Position numbers and translations under genes: made by a program
The notes under the pieces: model-generated
Told to the model about the DNA's origin: nothing
What the model saw: the letters and a program-made list of their open reading frames with translations, nothing else
Databases searched by the model: none
Shown here: piece by piece, positions 24,234 to 32,701 of the stretch
Position numbering within the stretch: position 1 is the stretch's first letter
How the letters are laid out: each line of letters opens with the position of its first letter
Assembly: GCF_002027705.1 (NCBI RefSeq)
Contig: NZ_MBTG01000043.1
Span: 1-44,741 of the forward strand
Source of the DNA: Paenibacillus ferrarius
GTDB taxonomy: Bacteria > Bacillota > Bacilli > Paenibacillales > NBRC-103111
Direction: 5' to 3'
DNA length: 44,741 nt

Positions 24234-25436
24234 TTATTCGGCCTGATGAAGGACATCGGCTACTTGCTGCCAAGCCCAGTCCAGTTCCTCTTTAGTAATC
24301 GTCAATGGAGGGGCGAGACGTATAATATGCTCGTGAGTTTCTTTGCATAGAAGCCCCTTGGCTTTTAAAGCTTCGCAGTAGGGACGAGCGGCAACTGTAA
24401 GATCAATACCGATGAACAGACCGCGGCCGCGCACTTCGGCGATAAGAGGCAGCTTGATTTCCTGCAGCCGCTTCAGGAAATAAGTGCCAAGCTCATCCGA
24501 ACGCTCTGCCAGCCGTTCGTTCTCAAGCACTTCAAGTGCTGCGATGGCGACGGCGCAGCCGAGCGGATTGCCCCCGAACGTTGAGCCATGCGAGCCAGGC
24601 TCGAAAACTTCAAGGACCTCCCGATCACCGGCGACGGCCGATATTGGAAACACCCCGCCGCCAAGCGCTTTGCCCATGATGTACAGGTTCGGCGTTACGC
24701 CTTCCCAATCGCTGGCAAAGCGGCGGCCAGTGCGGCCGAATCCTGTTTGGATTTCGTCCGCTACGAACAGGACATTATTCGCTTGGCATAGCTCATAGCA
24801 GGACCGCAGGTAGCCTTCCTGCGGAATAACAATGCCGGCCTCGCCTTGGATGGGCTCGAACAGAAACGCAGCCGTACTGGGCCCTATGGCAGCTCTAAGA
24901 GCCTCGATATCGCCATAGGGGACGATGCGGAAACCTGGAGTAAACGGCCCGAAGCCCCGTTGATATTCAGGTGACGAAGAGAAGGAAGTGATCGTCACAG
25001 TCCGACCGTGGAAATTCCCCGTGCAAACAATAATTTCAGCTTGATCAGCTTCAATGCCTTTCACCTCGTAGCCCCATCGGCGGACAGCCTTAATCGCTGT
25101 TTCAACAGCTTCAGCTCCTGTATTCATGGGGAGAATCATCGGTTTCCCCGTATAAAGGGCTAATTTTTCATAGAATGCTCCTAAGGTCTCACTGTGAAAA
25201 GCTCTGGATGTCAAGGTAACCTTCTCGGCCTGCTCATACAGCGCCTTGAGAATATGGGGGTGACGATGTCCTTGATTCAAAGCGGAATATGCGCTTAGCA
25301 TATCCATATAGCGATTGCCTTCCGGATCCTCGACCCAAACGCCTTCAGCTTTTGAAATTACAATCGGTAGTGGATGGTAGTTGTGTGCTCCGTATTTTTC
25401 GGTTTGTTTGATAATGTTGGAACTCTTCGTGTCCAT
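24234..25436 (-). CDS. rocD: ornithine aminotransferase
   Basis: A 400-residue PLP enzyme that moves the delta-amino group of ornithine to 2-oxoglutarate, giving glutamate semialdehyde in arginine catabolism. The class-III aminotransferase landmarks are visible: NTGAEAVETAIK, GNFHGRT, FEPIQGEAGI, the Asp of FVADEIQTGFGRTG and the PLP lysine in MGKALGGG; the end RGRGLFIGID is also typical. Length equals the usual RocD. It is transcribed alone and ends at a strong terminator. Together with the arginase gene 3.3 kb away it supplies two consecutive steps of arginine breakdown. Confidence 0.93.
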   Translation of the reverse strand: MDTKSSNIIKQTEKYGAHNYHPLPIVISKAEGVWVEDPEGNRYMDMLSAYSALNQGHRHPHILKALYEQAEKVTLTSRAFHSETLGAFYEKLALYTGKPMILPMNTGAEAVETAIKAVRRWGYEVKGIEADQAEIIVCTGNFHGRTVTITSFSSSPEYQRGFGPFTPGFRIVPYGDIEALRAAIGPSTAAFLFEPIQGEAGIVIPQEGYLRSCYELCQANNVLFVADEIQTGFGRTGRRFASDWEGVTPNLYIMGKALGGGVFPISAVAGDREVLEVFEPGSHGSTFGGNPLGCAVAIAALEVLENERLAERSDELGTYFLKRLQEIKLPLIAEVRGRGLFIGIDLTVAARPYCEALKAKGLLCKETHEHIIRLAPPLTITKEELDWAWQQVADVLHQAE

Positions 25437-25794
25437 AACCTATTCCTCCTTGGTCAGATTACTCCGGTGGCGAGCAGCTGGAAGTAACCTGATCACAACA
25501 TGAGCGTATAATGCATTGTATTCCCCGCGTACAATCAGTGCCATTAACCTTCTATTATGGGAATTTCATATAAAAAAATTGGAACGCATATCCTCGGCAA
25601 TTAAGCTAAAAATAACCATGTTCATAGCTTTAGCCGCTGCCACTATTGGTATTCGTCCCAAAAAAATAATTACTCACCGAGCTGTCCGCATACGAAAGTT
25701 GAGACTAACAATTGAAAAATATAACAGATGATGTTAGATTTGAAGAGTCAACAAGAGAAGTATACTTTATCCAGACAAAGGAACGGTGTGTACG
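25437..25794. promoter_or_regulatory. divergent promoter region between rocD and aspA
   Basis: 358 bp without a supported gene; a 71-codon plus frame at 25516 has no ribosome site and an unlikely composition. For aspA, TTGAAG (25740-25745) and TATACT (25761-25766) form a candidate promoter with a short 15-bp spacer. On the minus strand TGGCAC followed by TACAAT (17-bp spacing, near 25515-25545) is a weak rocD promoter candidate. Confidence 0.35.
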
Positions 25795-27213
25795 ATGACA
25801 TCTCGCATTGAGAAAGATTTTTTAGGTGAAAAGCAAGTTCCAGCCCAGGCTTATTATGGCATTCAAACGATGCGTGCCGTAGAGAACTTCCCCATTACCG
25901 GTGTGAAAATTCACGCAGAACTCATCACGGCACTTGCCGAAGTAAAGAGAGCGGCTGCACTGGCCAACATGGATACGCATATGCTCCCAAGGAAAATTGG
26001 CGAACAACTGGTCAAAGCGGCTGAAGAAGTGCGGGAAGGTCAGTTGCTTGAGGAATTTATTGTTGATTCGATTCAAGGCGGAGCAGGTACTTCGATTAAT
26101 ATGAACATGAATGAAGTGCTGTCCAATCGCACGTTAGAGCTTCTGGGCGAGGAAAAAGGCAATTATTTTCACTGTAATCCGAACAATCACGTGAACATGT
26201 CGCAATCCACCAACGACGTTATTCCTACAGCCATCAAAATTGCGGCTTATCGGTTATCCGAGCAGTTGATAGAGGCACTCAGTTCATTGCAGAGCGCTTT
26301 TGCGCGTAAGGAAACGGAATTTGATGATGTTATTAAAATGGGGCGTACCCACCTTCAGGATGCGGTTCCGATTCGACTAGGTCAAGAATTTGGCGCATAT
26401 GCGCGTGTTTTGCAGCGTGATGTTAACCGGATTCGACAGGCTTCACAAGGGCTGCTCACTGTGAATATGGGGGCAACTGCCGTAGGAACGGGACTTAATG
26501 CCAAGCCGGAGTATGTAGAGCGAGTCATGTTTCATCTGAAAGGACAAGTAGGCATCCCGATCGTACTGGCGGAGCATTTGGTTGATGGCACTCAGAATAT
26601 GGATGCCTATACGGAGCTTTCTGCATCGCTCAAAGTATGCGCGGTTAATCTTTCGAAGATCTGCAATGATATTCGAATGATGGCTTCAGGCCCGCGCGCG
26701 GGTCTAGGCGAGCTCAAGCTGCCGCCAAGACAGCCAGGGTCATCCATCATGCCGGGGAAAGTGAACCCGGTAATGCCTGAGGTTGTGAATCAAGTGGCAT
26801 TCCAAGTCATCGGAAACGACCACACAATTTGCTTGGCGTGCGAAGCTGGACAATTCGAACTTAACGTCATGGGGCCTGTTCTCGCTTTCAACCTGCTGCA
26901 ATCGCTGAAAATCCTGCGCAACGCAGCAGGCGTCTTCGAGCGCTTCGCCATCGAAGGCTTGGAGGCCGACCGTGAACGCTGCGCGAACTATGTGGAGCAG
27001 AGCTTCGGCATCGTCACTGCGTTGAATCCGCATCTCGGCTACGAGGTCGCCGCGCAGTTGGTCAAAGAAGCGGTGCGCACCGGCATGACGCTCAAAGAGC
27101 TAATCTTAGAGCGCGGGCTGCTCACCCAAGAGGAGATTGAAGAAATCCTCAATCCAATTCAAATGACGACGCCCGGCATTGCCGGAGAAAGACTGCTGCA
27201 GCTTACAGACTAA
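25795..27213 (+). CDS. aspA: aspartate ammonia-lyase
   Basis: A 472-residue enzyme of the fumarase/aspartase superfamily that converts aspartate to fumarate and ammonia. It begins RIEKDFLGEKQVPAQAYYG as in aspartases and has the superfamily signature GSSIMPGKVNP (around 315-325) with the active-site serine loop, and SQSTNDVIPTA and GRTHLQDAVPI further upstream. ATG 25795 gives the usual N-terminus; an in-frame GTG three codons earlier (25786) is possible. A strong terminator follows. Its position between arginine-catabolism genes suggests amino-acid nitrogen use. Confidence 0.92.
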   Translation: MTSRIEKDFLGEKQVPAQAYYGIQTMRAVENFPITGVKIHAELITALAEVKRAAALANMDTHMLPRKIGEQLVKAAEEVREGQLLEEFIVDSIQGGAGTSINMNMNEVLSNRTLELLGEEKGNYFHCNPNNHVNMSQSTNDVIPTAIKIAAYRLSEQLIEALSSLQSAFARKETEFDDVIKMGRTHLQDAVPIRLGQEFGAYARVLQRDVNRIRQASQGLLTVNMGATAVGTGLNAKPEYVERVMFHLKGQVGIPIVLAEHLVDGTQNMDAYTELSASLKVCAVNLSKICNDIRMMASGPRAGLGELKLPPRQPGSSIMPGKVNPVMPEVVNQVAFQVIGNDHTICLACEAGQFELNVMGPVLAFNLLQSLKILRNAAGVFERFAIEGLEADRERCANYVEQSFGIVTALNPHLGYEVAAQLVKEAVRTGMTLKELILERGLLTQEEIEEILNPIQMTTPGIAGERLLQLTD

Positions 27214-27232
27214 GCGCATACACTTATAGAAT

Positions 27233-27274
27233 GAGCTGCCTCACTAGGTTAATCACCTAGAGGGCAGCTCTTTC
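27233..27274 (+). terminator. terminator after aspA
   Basis: GAGCTGCC and GGCAGCTC pair, with an inner CTAGGT-taatc-ACCTAG stem, followed by TTTCTT. Confidence 0.85.
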
Positions 27275-27348
27275 TTGCTTGCCTGCAACCTAGCGGCGGC
27301 GGAAGCCAAAAAATGAGCTAAGCAGGTATAAGCCGCTTAGCTCATTTT
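27275..27348. other. possible IS1182 transposase tail relic plus hairpin terminator
   Basis: The plus strand here reads LLACNLAAAEAKK and then a stop, resembling the LAHNL...A(E/D)AKK end of IS1182 transposases. The hairpin AAATGAGCTAAGC/GCTTAGCTCATTTT that follows (27311-27347) resembles the one in the relic at 17790-17829. As a terminator it also serves the DUF1361 gene on the minus strand. The coding similarity is short and could be chance. Confidence 0.35.
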
Positions 27349-27359
27349 CTTTTCCAATA

Positions 27360-28049
27360 TCAGTGGTGCTGATCGGATCTTGCGTTTGTTCCTAGGCCAT
27401 TGATGATGAAATAGAAGGTTGCATAAACCAGCAAAACAACAAGGCCCACTACGAAACAGAAGAGGAAGGATTCTCTGCTCAAGGTCATTCGCAATACACC
27501 CCAAATGTTAGTGTCCAACAAGGCATCCCAGCTGTTCAAACGATATTTTCTGCCTAATAGAATCCCATACCCGCACAGGAGTGAAGTCACTCCGATTCCG
27601 ATCCATGACAGTAAAGCATTGAACATTCTTCTGGCGATAAGATGCATGATGTACATGGAACTGCAGCCCAGCAAGAGGCCATTCCAGGCAAATAAAAAGA
27701 TGGTATAAAAATCATACCAATAGCGATAAGTGAGAGTGCCGTTCTGTGCATACGTATGTTTCATAATCGTTAAGTGGATAAAATCTGTCAACACATAAGG
27801 CGAGTTGGGCAGAAACAACAACCAGCCAAGCGCGACAACCAACAAGAGGCTGACTTGCAAAATCGTAGATTTTTGCTTGTGGATGTAATAGGCTGCCAAA
27901 GCAAACAGATAAGGAATCCAAGCAAGAAATAGATTCCAGATCAGAAATTCATAGTACGTTTTATCCTTGAAAAATTCGTATACACTTACTGTAATGATCG
28001 AAAATAAACCTAAAAATATAAATAAGTTTCTGTTATTCAAAGTTTTCAT
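27360..28049 (-). CDS. DUF1361 membrane protein
   Basis: A 229-residue integral membrane protein with about six to seven hydrophobic segments. WNLFLAWIPYLFAL and LFLPNSPYVLTDFIHL are the conserved stretches of the DUF1361 family, whose role is unknown. Start ATG 28049 is six bases after GGAG; an earlier ATG at 28061 lacks a ribosome site. It is a single-gene unit. Confidence 0.85.
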   Translation of the reverse strand: MKTLNNRNLFIFLGLFSIITVSVYEFFKDKTYYEFLIWNLFLAWIPYLFALAAYYIHKQKSTILQVSLLLVVALGWLLFLPNSPYVLTDFIHLTIMKHTYAQNGTLTYRYWYDFYTIFLFAWNGLLLGCSSMYIMHLIARRMFNALLSWIGIGVTSLLCGYGILLGRKYRLNSWDALLDTNIWGVLRMTLSRESFLFCFVVGLVVLLVYATFYFIINGLGTNARSDQHH

Positions 28050-28222
28050 CGTAGACTCCAAAGTGTAATTATTCCTATATGTTAGTGTAATTCCCTCTAT
28101 AGTTTACCTGTATTTTCCATATTCAGCAAGTCGGAAAAATCCCCCGGTGTGCAGGAAGTCAGCATCCCCGCATATGTAAGCTGTGACAACCCAATAGGCA
28201 TTGCGACTGCCTATTCAAGTGC

Positions 28223-28290
28223 AACCCCAACCCCAACCCCAACCCCAACCCCAACCCCAACCCCAACCCCAACCCCAACCCCAACCCCAA
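28223..28290. repeat. telomere-like hexanucleotide array, (CCCCAA)11
   Basis: Eleven perfect CCCCAA units (28225-28290), preceded by AA. The minus strand is TTGGGG repeats and could form G-quadruplexes. It lies in the noncoding stretch between the DUF1361 gene and the arginase gene, directly before a 114-bp tandem duplication. Frames across it give PTPTPT or QPQPQP peptides and are not credible genes. Confidence 0.95.
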
Positions 28291-28300
28291 ACTGTTGGCA

Positions 28301-28516
28301 AATTCCACTGGAATTACTACAGTGTTGTTGGGTTAAGGAGGAGGAAATGCTACTTTGACTGGAGTTCATCCAGTGAAATGCAAGAAAATCGCCTTCCTAG
28401 AGGCCGCAAGCCCCAATTCCACTGGAATTACTACAGTGTTATCGGGTTAAGGAGGTTGAAATGCTACTTTGACTGGAGTATATCCAGTGAAATGCGAAAA
28501 AATCACTTTCCAAGAG
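28301..28516. repeat. 114-bp tandem duplication with internal palindromes
   Basis: Two copies start at 28301 and 28415, each with AATTCCACTGGAATTACTAC, GGGTTAAGGAGG, AAATGCTACTTTGACTGG and ATCCAGTGAAATGC. Internal hairpins are TTCCACTGGAA and ACTGG...CCAGT. The copies differ by scattered substitutions. No gene is seen; the whole gap 28050-28761 holds only repeats and the miniature element. Confidence 0.85.
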
Positions 28517-28527
28517 GCTACAAGCAA

Positions 28528-28728
28528 GAGGCTGTATCAAAAGTCTGAAAGACCTAAGAGAATAATAAAAAGAAATCTCTCTTTGGCAAAATGGGGGTAC
28601 CACCCAACCATTTGAACAAAAGGAGAGATTCCTCAGAATGAAGCGAATGTAATCGGTATACGTTGTTATTCCAATATGCCGCTGTCTAACGATTGAAACT
28701 GATCAACAATGTTACTTGAGACAGCCTC
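28528..28728. mobile_element. miniature IS1182-derived element (MITE), about 200 bp
   Basis: Ends GAGGCTGTATCAAAAGT (28528-28544) and its inverted partner ACTTGAGACAGCCTC (28714-28728) enclose noncoding DNA. The left half retains what looks like a transposase leader, an AAGGAGAG ribosome site and an ATG whose frame stops within four codons; the right half matches the right tip of the element ending at 17902. It is an internally deleted relative that needs a transposase supplied elsewhere. Confidence 0.65.
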
Positions 28729-28761
28729 TTTCAGCGGCGTTGCATGCAGCGGACTATAATC

Positions 28762-29679
28762 TTATAGAATCTGCTTGCCTAACAAGGAGCTAATTAAGCC
28801 TACAGCCAAATGGGACGTTTTGTTATTATCATCCAGAAGCGGATTTACTTCGACGAATTCAGCGGAAGTTACAATGCCTGCTTCAGCGAGCATCTCTACA
28901 GCCAGATGAGCTTCGCGGAAATGGAGGCCGCCTTTGACTGTCGTTCCTGTGCCCGGAGCTTCCAATGGATCAAGCGAATCTACATCATAACTAAGATGAA
29001 CGCCGTCTGTTTTGGTACTTATATAATCAATGGCTTCCTGCATGACATGTGCCATGCCTTTGCGATCAATATCATACATGGTGAAGCATTTGATTCCGAG
29101 GGAACGAATGAGTTTCTTCTCGCCTTCATCCAATGAGCGCGATCCGATGAGGACGATATTTTCTGGTTTGAGTTTAGGCTGCTTGTTTTGGATCTCTGTT
29201 AATAGCGGGTGTCCCATGCCTAGACTAACGGCTAACGACATCCCGTGGATATTGCCCGAAGGGCTCGTTTCCGCTGTATTCAGATCAGAGTGAGCATCAA
29301 TCCAGATGACGCCCAAGTTCGTGTAATGCTCGGATAATCCAGCTATCGTTCCAATAGCTATACTATGATCGCCACCTAGAATAAGTGGAAAATGTCCTTG
29401 CTGAACGACCTTGGAAACTTCCTTCGCCAGTCTTGTGTTCACCTCAACCACTTCTGCCAAATACTTGAGATTGGTATGATCCACTTCAGCAGCTAAGGGA
29501 GTGGCTTGGTCATCAGGCAGCTTAATTTCACCTGTATGCTCGGCAGTGATGCCCATCTGCTGCAAACCGCGCAACAATCCAGCTTGCAGGATGGTTTTGG
29601 GTCCTTTACTGGCTCCGCGTCGGCCTGCCCCTAGATCAAATGGCACGCTAATCGCACTAATTTTCGGTATGGTACTCAT
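28762..29679 (-). CDS. rocF: arginase
   Basis: A 305-residue manganese enzyme that splits arginine into ornithine and urea. The metal-binding motifs are present: GGDHS (about 100-104), DAHSDLN (about 126-132) and SYDVDSLDP (about 228-236). Length and the trimer-forming fold match Bacillus RocF. It is transcribed alone on the minus strand and provides ornithine for the RocD enzyme encoded at 24234. No RocR-type regulator is in the window. Confidence 0.94.
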   Translation of the reverse strand: MSTIPKISAISVPFDLGAGRRGASKGPKTILQAGLLRGLQQMGITAEHTGEIKLPDDQATPLAAEVDHTNLKYLAEVVEVNTRLAKEVSKVVQQGHFPLILGGDHSIAIGTIAGLSEHYTNLGVIWIDAHSDLNTAETSPSGNIHGMSLAVSLGMGHPLLTEIQNKQPKLKPENIVLIGSRSLDEGEKKLIRSLGIKCFTMYDIDRKGMAHVMQEAIDYISTKTDGVHLSYDVDSLDPLEAPGTGTTVKGGLHFREAHLAVEMLAEAGIVTSAEFVEVNPLLDDNNKTSHLAVGLISSLLGKQIL

Positions 29680-29864
29680 ACGATCAACTCCTCTTGACTA
29701 AGATTCCCAGTAAACAAAAAATCATGCTGTCTTATCGCTATTAGATTACCAGCTATTTCGTGAGTACGTATATGTTTCATTATATGTAAGGCTGCCTGCA
29801 TTGGTTATTTGAATTCAATTTGTTTTTGTAACAGCCAACCTGGTTCCGATATGTTATACTATTA

Positions 29865-29879
29865 TGAGAATGGTTATCA
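29865..29879 (+). promoter_or_regulatory. Fur box over the transcription start of the AraC-type iron regulator
   Basis: TGAGAATGGTTATCA matches the 7-1-7 Fur consensus TGATAATNATTATCA with two mismatches. It lies just after a TATACT -10 element (29855-29860), so Fur binding would block transcription start. It overlaps an upstream in-frame ATG (29864), which argues for the later TTG start. Confidence 0.8.
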
Positions 29880-29905
29880 CTGATTCGGTGAAGGTGGGAT
29901 TTGAC

Positions 29906-31564
29906 TTGAATAGCGATTTAAACCAAGAAACGTATCTAGCGGGTACCTTGCTGGAGCTGAGCAAACTTGAAGTGATCACCTATACAGCTAATTGGAAATT
30001 TGAAGTAGAAAAGGCTGATAAACATATATTGCTTTTTTTCGTAAAAACAAGAGGTCAGCTTCTTATGAATCAGGAAGAAATCCCGATTTACGGTAAAACG
30101 CTCTGTTTGCTGCTGCCTGGAATGAGCGCGCAGACGTTGAATTTGTCGGGCAATGAACACAGCTTGATCTATCAGCTTGAATTCGAACTATTTCGCATCG
30201 GGGAGATAACGAATTTGCGCAAGGTCTTTGACCGTGTGCTCGATTTCCCGGTGCAGGGCTTGCTGCAAGCGGATTTGCTGTTGTTTCAGCGTAAAATACA
30301 ATTGCTTGCATCCGCTTATGGCGTATCAAGTGTTAGAGAACATTTGCGTCAGCAATATGTCTATGAATTGCTGGAGCTGATTCTTAAAGAACAACCGCCA
30401 GAAATTACCGCGCCTAAGGATGCGGATGCCTCGATCCAGCTGACTATTCAATATATGCAGGACGCTTATGCAACAGATTTGAACTTGGACAAGCTTGCTG
30501 AGCTTGCAGGGATGCATCCAGCTTACTATTCGCAGCGGTTCAAGCAAAAGATGAATAAAACGCCGATTGAATTCCTTACGCAAGTCCGGATGAATAAGGC
30601 GAAGGAAATTTTGCTTGTCTCAGCACCGAAGATTAAAGATTTAGCCGGACTTGTCGGATATCGCGATGAGTTTTATTTCAGTCGGCGATTCAAGGAGAAT
30701 GCTGGTTCTGCGCCTACGCAATATGCCAATGAGCCTTTGGCGAGTATCGTCTCTTTGTCTTATCCCTATACAGATCATTTGCAAACGTTAGGCATTGTTC
30801 CAACGGCCGCGCAATTTCATCGTGCACCTTATTTGCCTGTGAATGCAACCTCCTTATCGCTGCCGCTTCATGCCAAGGATGCCTGGGAAATCGGAAGACA
30901 GGCCTTCCTGGAAGTCAAGCCAAATCTGATTATATGCAAAGATAATGTTGTGCTGAAAGCGAGAGAGCATATCAGTGATATTGCACCTATTATTTCAATT
31001 CCGTGGGCGACGCAGGATGTATTCGATCATCTGGAAGCAATCGGGCAGCTTGTGGGCCGTAGAGAAGCCGCGAAGGAATGGATTGAACGTCATGCGTATA
31101 AATCGGAGCTGGCCTGGAAGCGGGTTCAGAAAACGCTCGGAAGCCCATCAATAACGATTTGCAGAATGACACGCAGTGGTTTGAGAATATATGGGGCCCG
31201 GAATGTGGGACATATTTTCTATCGTTCTTTGGAATTAACGCCACCGGATCGACTGGCCCATGAGATGAGTCAGCACCGCGCGGGTACGAATTTCAATTGG
31301 TTGACGGTTAACCCAGAGGATATGAATCAGTATGAGTCGGACTATATTCTTTTCTTCACTTCATCTGAACAAGCGGCGGGTCAACTACGCCAGCAGCTGC
31401 GGACAGATCCCGTTTGGCTGCGTCTGCCGACGATCAGACAGGGGCGCTACTTTCTTTTGCCATGGGAAGAATGGATGGTGTATGCGCCTCAAGCGATTGA
31501 GCAGCTTCTGGAGAAAGCGATATCGTTGTTGTCTAACGCGACATTATCGAATCGCCATATCTAG
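29906..31564 (+). CDS. AraC-family regulator fused to a siderophore-binding domain (Btr/YbbB-like)
   Basis: A 552-residue cytoplasmic regulator: an N-terminal cupin-like sensing part (about 1-165), an AraC double helix-turn-helix (about 170-270, with DLNLDKLAELAGMHPAYYSQ and GYRDEFYFSRRFKENAGSAP) and a C-terminal periplasmic-binding-protein domain like FeuA (about 285-540). The same order is known in Bacillus Btr, which activates ferric-siderophore uptake when bound to the siderophore. I choose TTG 29906 because AAGGTGGGA lies eight bases upstream and the ATG at 29864 lies at or before the predicted transcription start. It lies before the permease genes and probably activates them. Confidence 0.85.
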   Translation: MNSDLNQETYLAGTLLELSKLEVITYTANWKFEVEKADKHILLFFVKTRGQLLMNQEEIPIYGKTLCLLLPGMSAQTLNLSGNEHSLIYQLEFELFRIGEITNLRKVFDRVLDFPVQGLLQADLLLFQRKIQLLASAYGVSSVREHLRQQYVYELLELILKEQPPEITAPKDADASIQLTIQYMQDAYATDLNLDKLAELAGMHPAYYSQRFKQKMNKTPIEFLTQVRMNKAKEILLVSAPKIKDLAGLVGYRDEFYFSRRFKENAGSAPTQYANEPLASIVSLSYPYTDHLQTLGIVPTAAQFHRAPYLPVNATSLSLPLHAKDAWEIGRQAFLEVKPNLIICKDNVVLKAREHISDIAPIISIPWATQDVFDHLEAIGQLVGRREAAKEWIERHAYKSELAWKRVQKTLGSPSITICRMTRSGLRIYGARNVGHIFYRSLELTPPDRLAHEMSQHRAGTNFNWLTVNPEDMNQYESDYILFFTSSEQAAGQLRQQLRTDPVWLRLPTIRQGRYFLLPWEEWMVYAPQAIEQLLEKAISLLSNATLSNRHI

Positions 31565-31641
31565 ATCCAAAAATAATCCAAGGATAATATCTTTGAATAT
31601 GTCATGGACGAAATCACGAGAGATTTCTATAATTACTTTAT

Positions 31642-31656
31642 TGATAATGATTATCA
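31642..31656 (+). promoter_or_regulatory. perfect Fur box before the siderophore permease operon
   Basis: TGATAATGATTATCA is an exact 7-1-7 Fur site, 29 bp before the first permease ATG. It indicates iron-dependent repression of the uptake operon. Confidence 0.92.
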
Positions 31657-31684
31657 ATATTAATGAGAGGTACGGATTCTATCC

Positions 31685-32701
31685 ATGAAGTTGAGTCGTG
31701 CAAACATGAATGGTCTTACTAATGGAGGGATAGGTCTCCTAACGATCATCGCTTTACTATTCATAATGTTCATCGCGATTTCTTACGGGGCTAAGGATTT
31801 GACGCTCAGTACCGTATGGTCTGCGGTTTTTCATTATAATCCGGAGCTGACCACACATCAGATTATTCATGAATTACGACTGCCTCGGGTCCTCGGTGCG
31901 GCGATTATCGGAGCAGGCTTTGCGGTAGCAGGCGCTTTGATGCAAGGCATTACGCGCAATCCGTTAGCAGATTCGGGAATCTTAGGGATTAATGCAGGTG
32001 CAACGTTCATGGTTGCGTTAAGCTTCGCTTTCTTCCCGGATATGCCTTATTCCATGCTGATGTTGGTCTCATTCCTCGGCGCTGTGCTCAGTACGGCATT
32101 TATTTTCTTGCTGGGTGCCTCTACACCAGGCGGTTTGACGCCTCTAAGGTTGACCTTGGCAGGATCGGTTGTAGCTGCACTGCTGCATTCACTTAGCTCA
32201 GGCATTGCCATCTATTATAACCTGAACCAAGATCTTGCCTTTTGGTATGCGGGCGGGGTGGCTGGAGTGAAATGGCAGCATCTGAAGCTGCTTGTCCCAA
32301 TGATTCTACTGGCTATCGTGGGTGCTGTGCTGATAAGCCGTTCTGTTTCCTTGATTTCTTTGGGGGAAGAGGTTTCTGTTGGTTTGGGGGTTAAAACAAA
32401 GCGGATTCGCCTGCTTGGTATCCTATTGGCCGTTATTCTTGCAGGTGTCGGGGTGTCTGCTGTGGGATCCATAGGTTTCGTGGGACTTGTTATCCCGCAT
32501 ATTGCAAGAAGGATTGTTGGCGTGGATTATCGTTATATTATCCCGTTATCCGGATTGTTAGGAGCTGTTTTGCTGGTGCTTGCTGATTTGGGCGCACGTA
32601 TGGTTCATCCTCCCAAAGAACTGGCGATTAGCTTGATGGTCGCGTTGGTGGGCGTACCTTTCTTTCTGTATTTGGCTCGGAAAGAAAGGAGGGGATTGTA
32701 A
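31685..32701 (+). CDS. ferric-siderophore ABC permease (FecCD family), first subunit
   Basis: A 338-residue membrane protein of the FecCD/BtuC type with about ten hydrophobic segments. LRLPRVLGAAIIGAGFAVAG, GITRNPLADSGILGINAGA and GFVGLVIPHIARRIVG are the family signatures. It forms a heterodimeric channel with the next gene product. The ATG at 31685 has a weak ribosome site (GAGAGG 14 bases upstream). It follows the Fur box directly. No ATPase gene is nearby, as in the Bacillus feu locus. Confidence 0.9.
   Translation: MKLSRANMNGLTNGGIGLLTIIALLFIMFIAISYGAKDLTLSTVWSAVFHYNPELTTHQIIHELRLPRVLGAAIIGAGFAVAGALMQGITRNPLADSGILGINAGATFMVALSFAFFPDMPYSMLMLVSFLGAVLSTAFIFLLGASTPGGLTPLRLTLAGSVVAALLHSLSSGIAIYYNLNQDLAFWYAGGVAGVKWQHLKLLVPMILLAIVGAVLISRSVSLISLGEEVSVGLGVKTKRIRLLGILLAVILAGVGVSAVGSIGFVGLVIPHIARRIVGVDYRYIIPLSGLLGAVLLVLADLGARMVHPPKELAISLMVALVGVPFFLYLARKERRGL

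Noticed and set aside
24095..24295. 66-codon plus-strand frame over the rocD terminator
   Set aside because: It spans a strong hairpin terminator and the 3' end of rocD on the other strand.
25515..25545. Sigma-54 type promoter (TGGCAC...) for rocD
   Set aside because: The TGGCAC is present but the GC of the -12 element is missing at the required spacing.
25516..25731. 71-codon plus-strand frame in the rocD-aspA gap
   Set aside because: No ribosome site, unlikely basic composition, and it lies across the promoter region.
28149..28548. Plus-strand frames with PTPTPT or QPQPQP stretches
   Set aside because: They are produced by the CCCCAA array and the 114-bp duplication; no ribosome site or domain.
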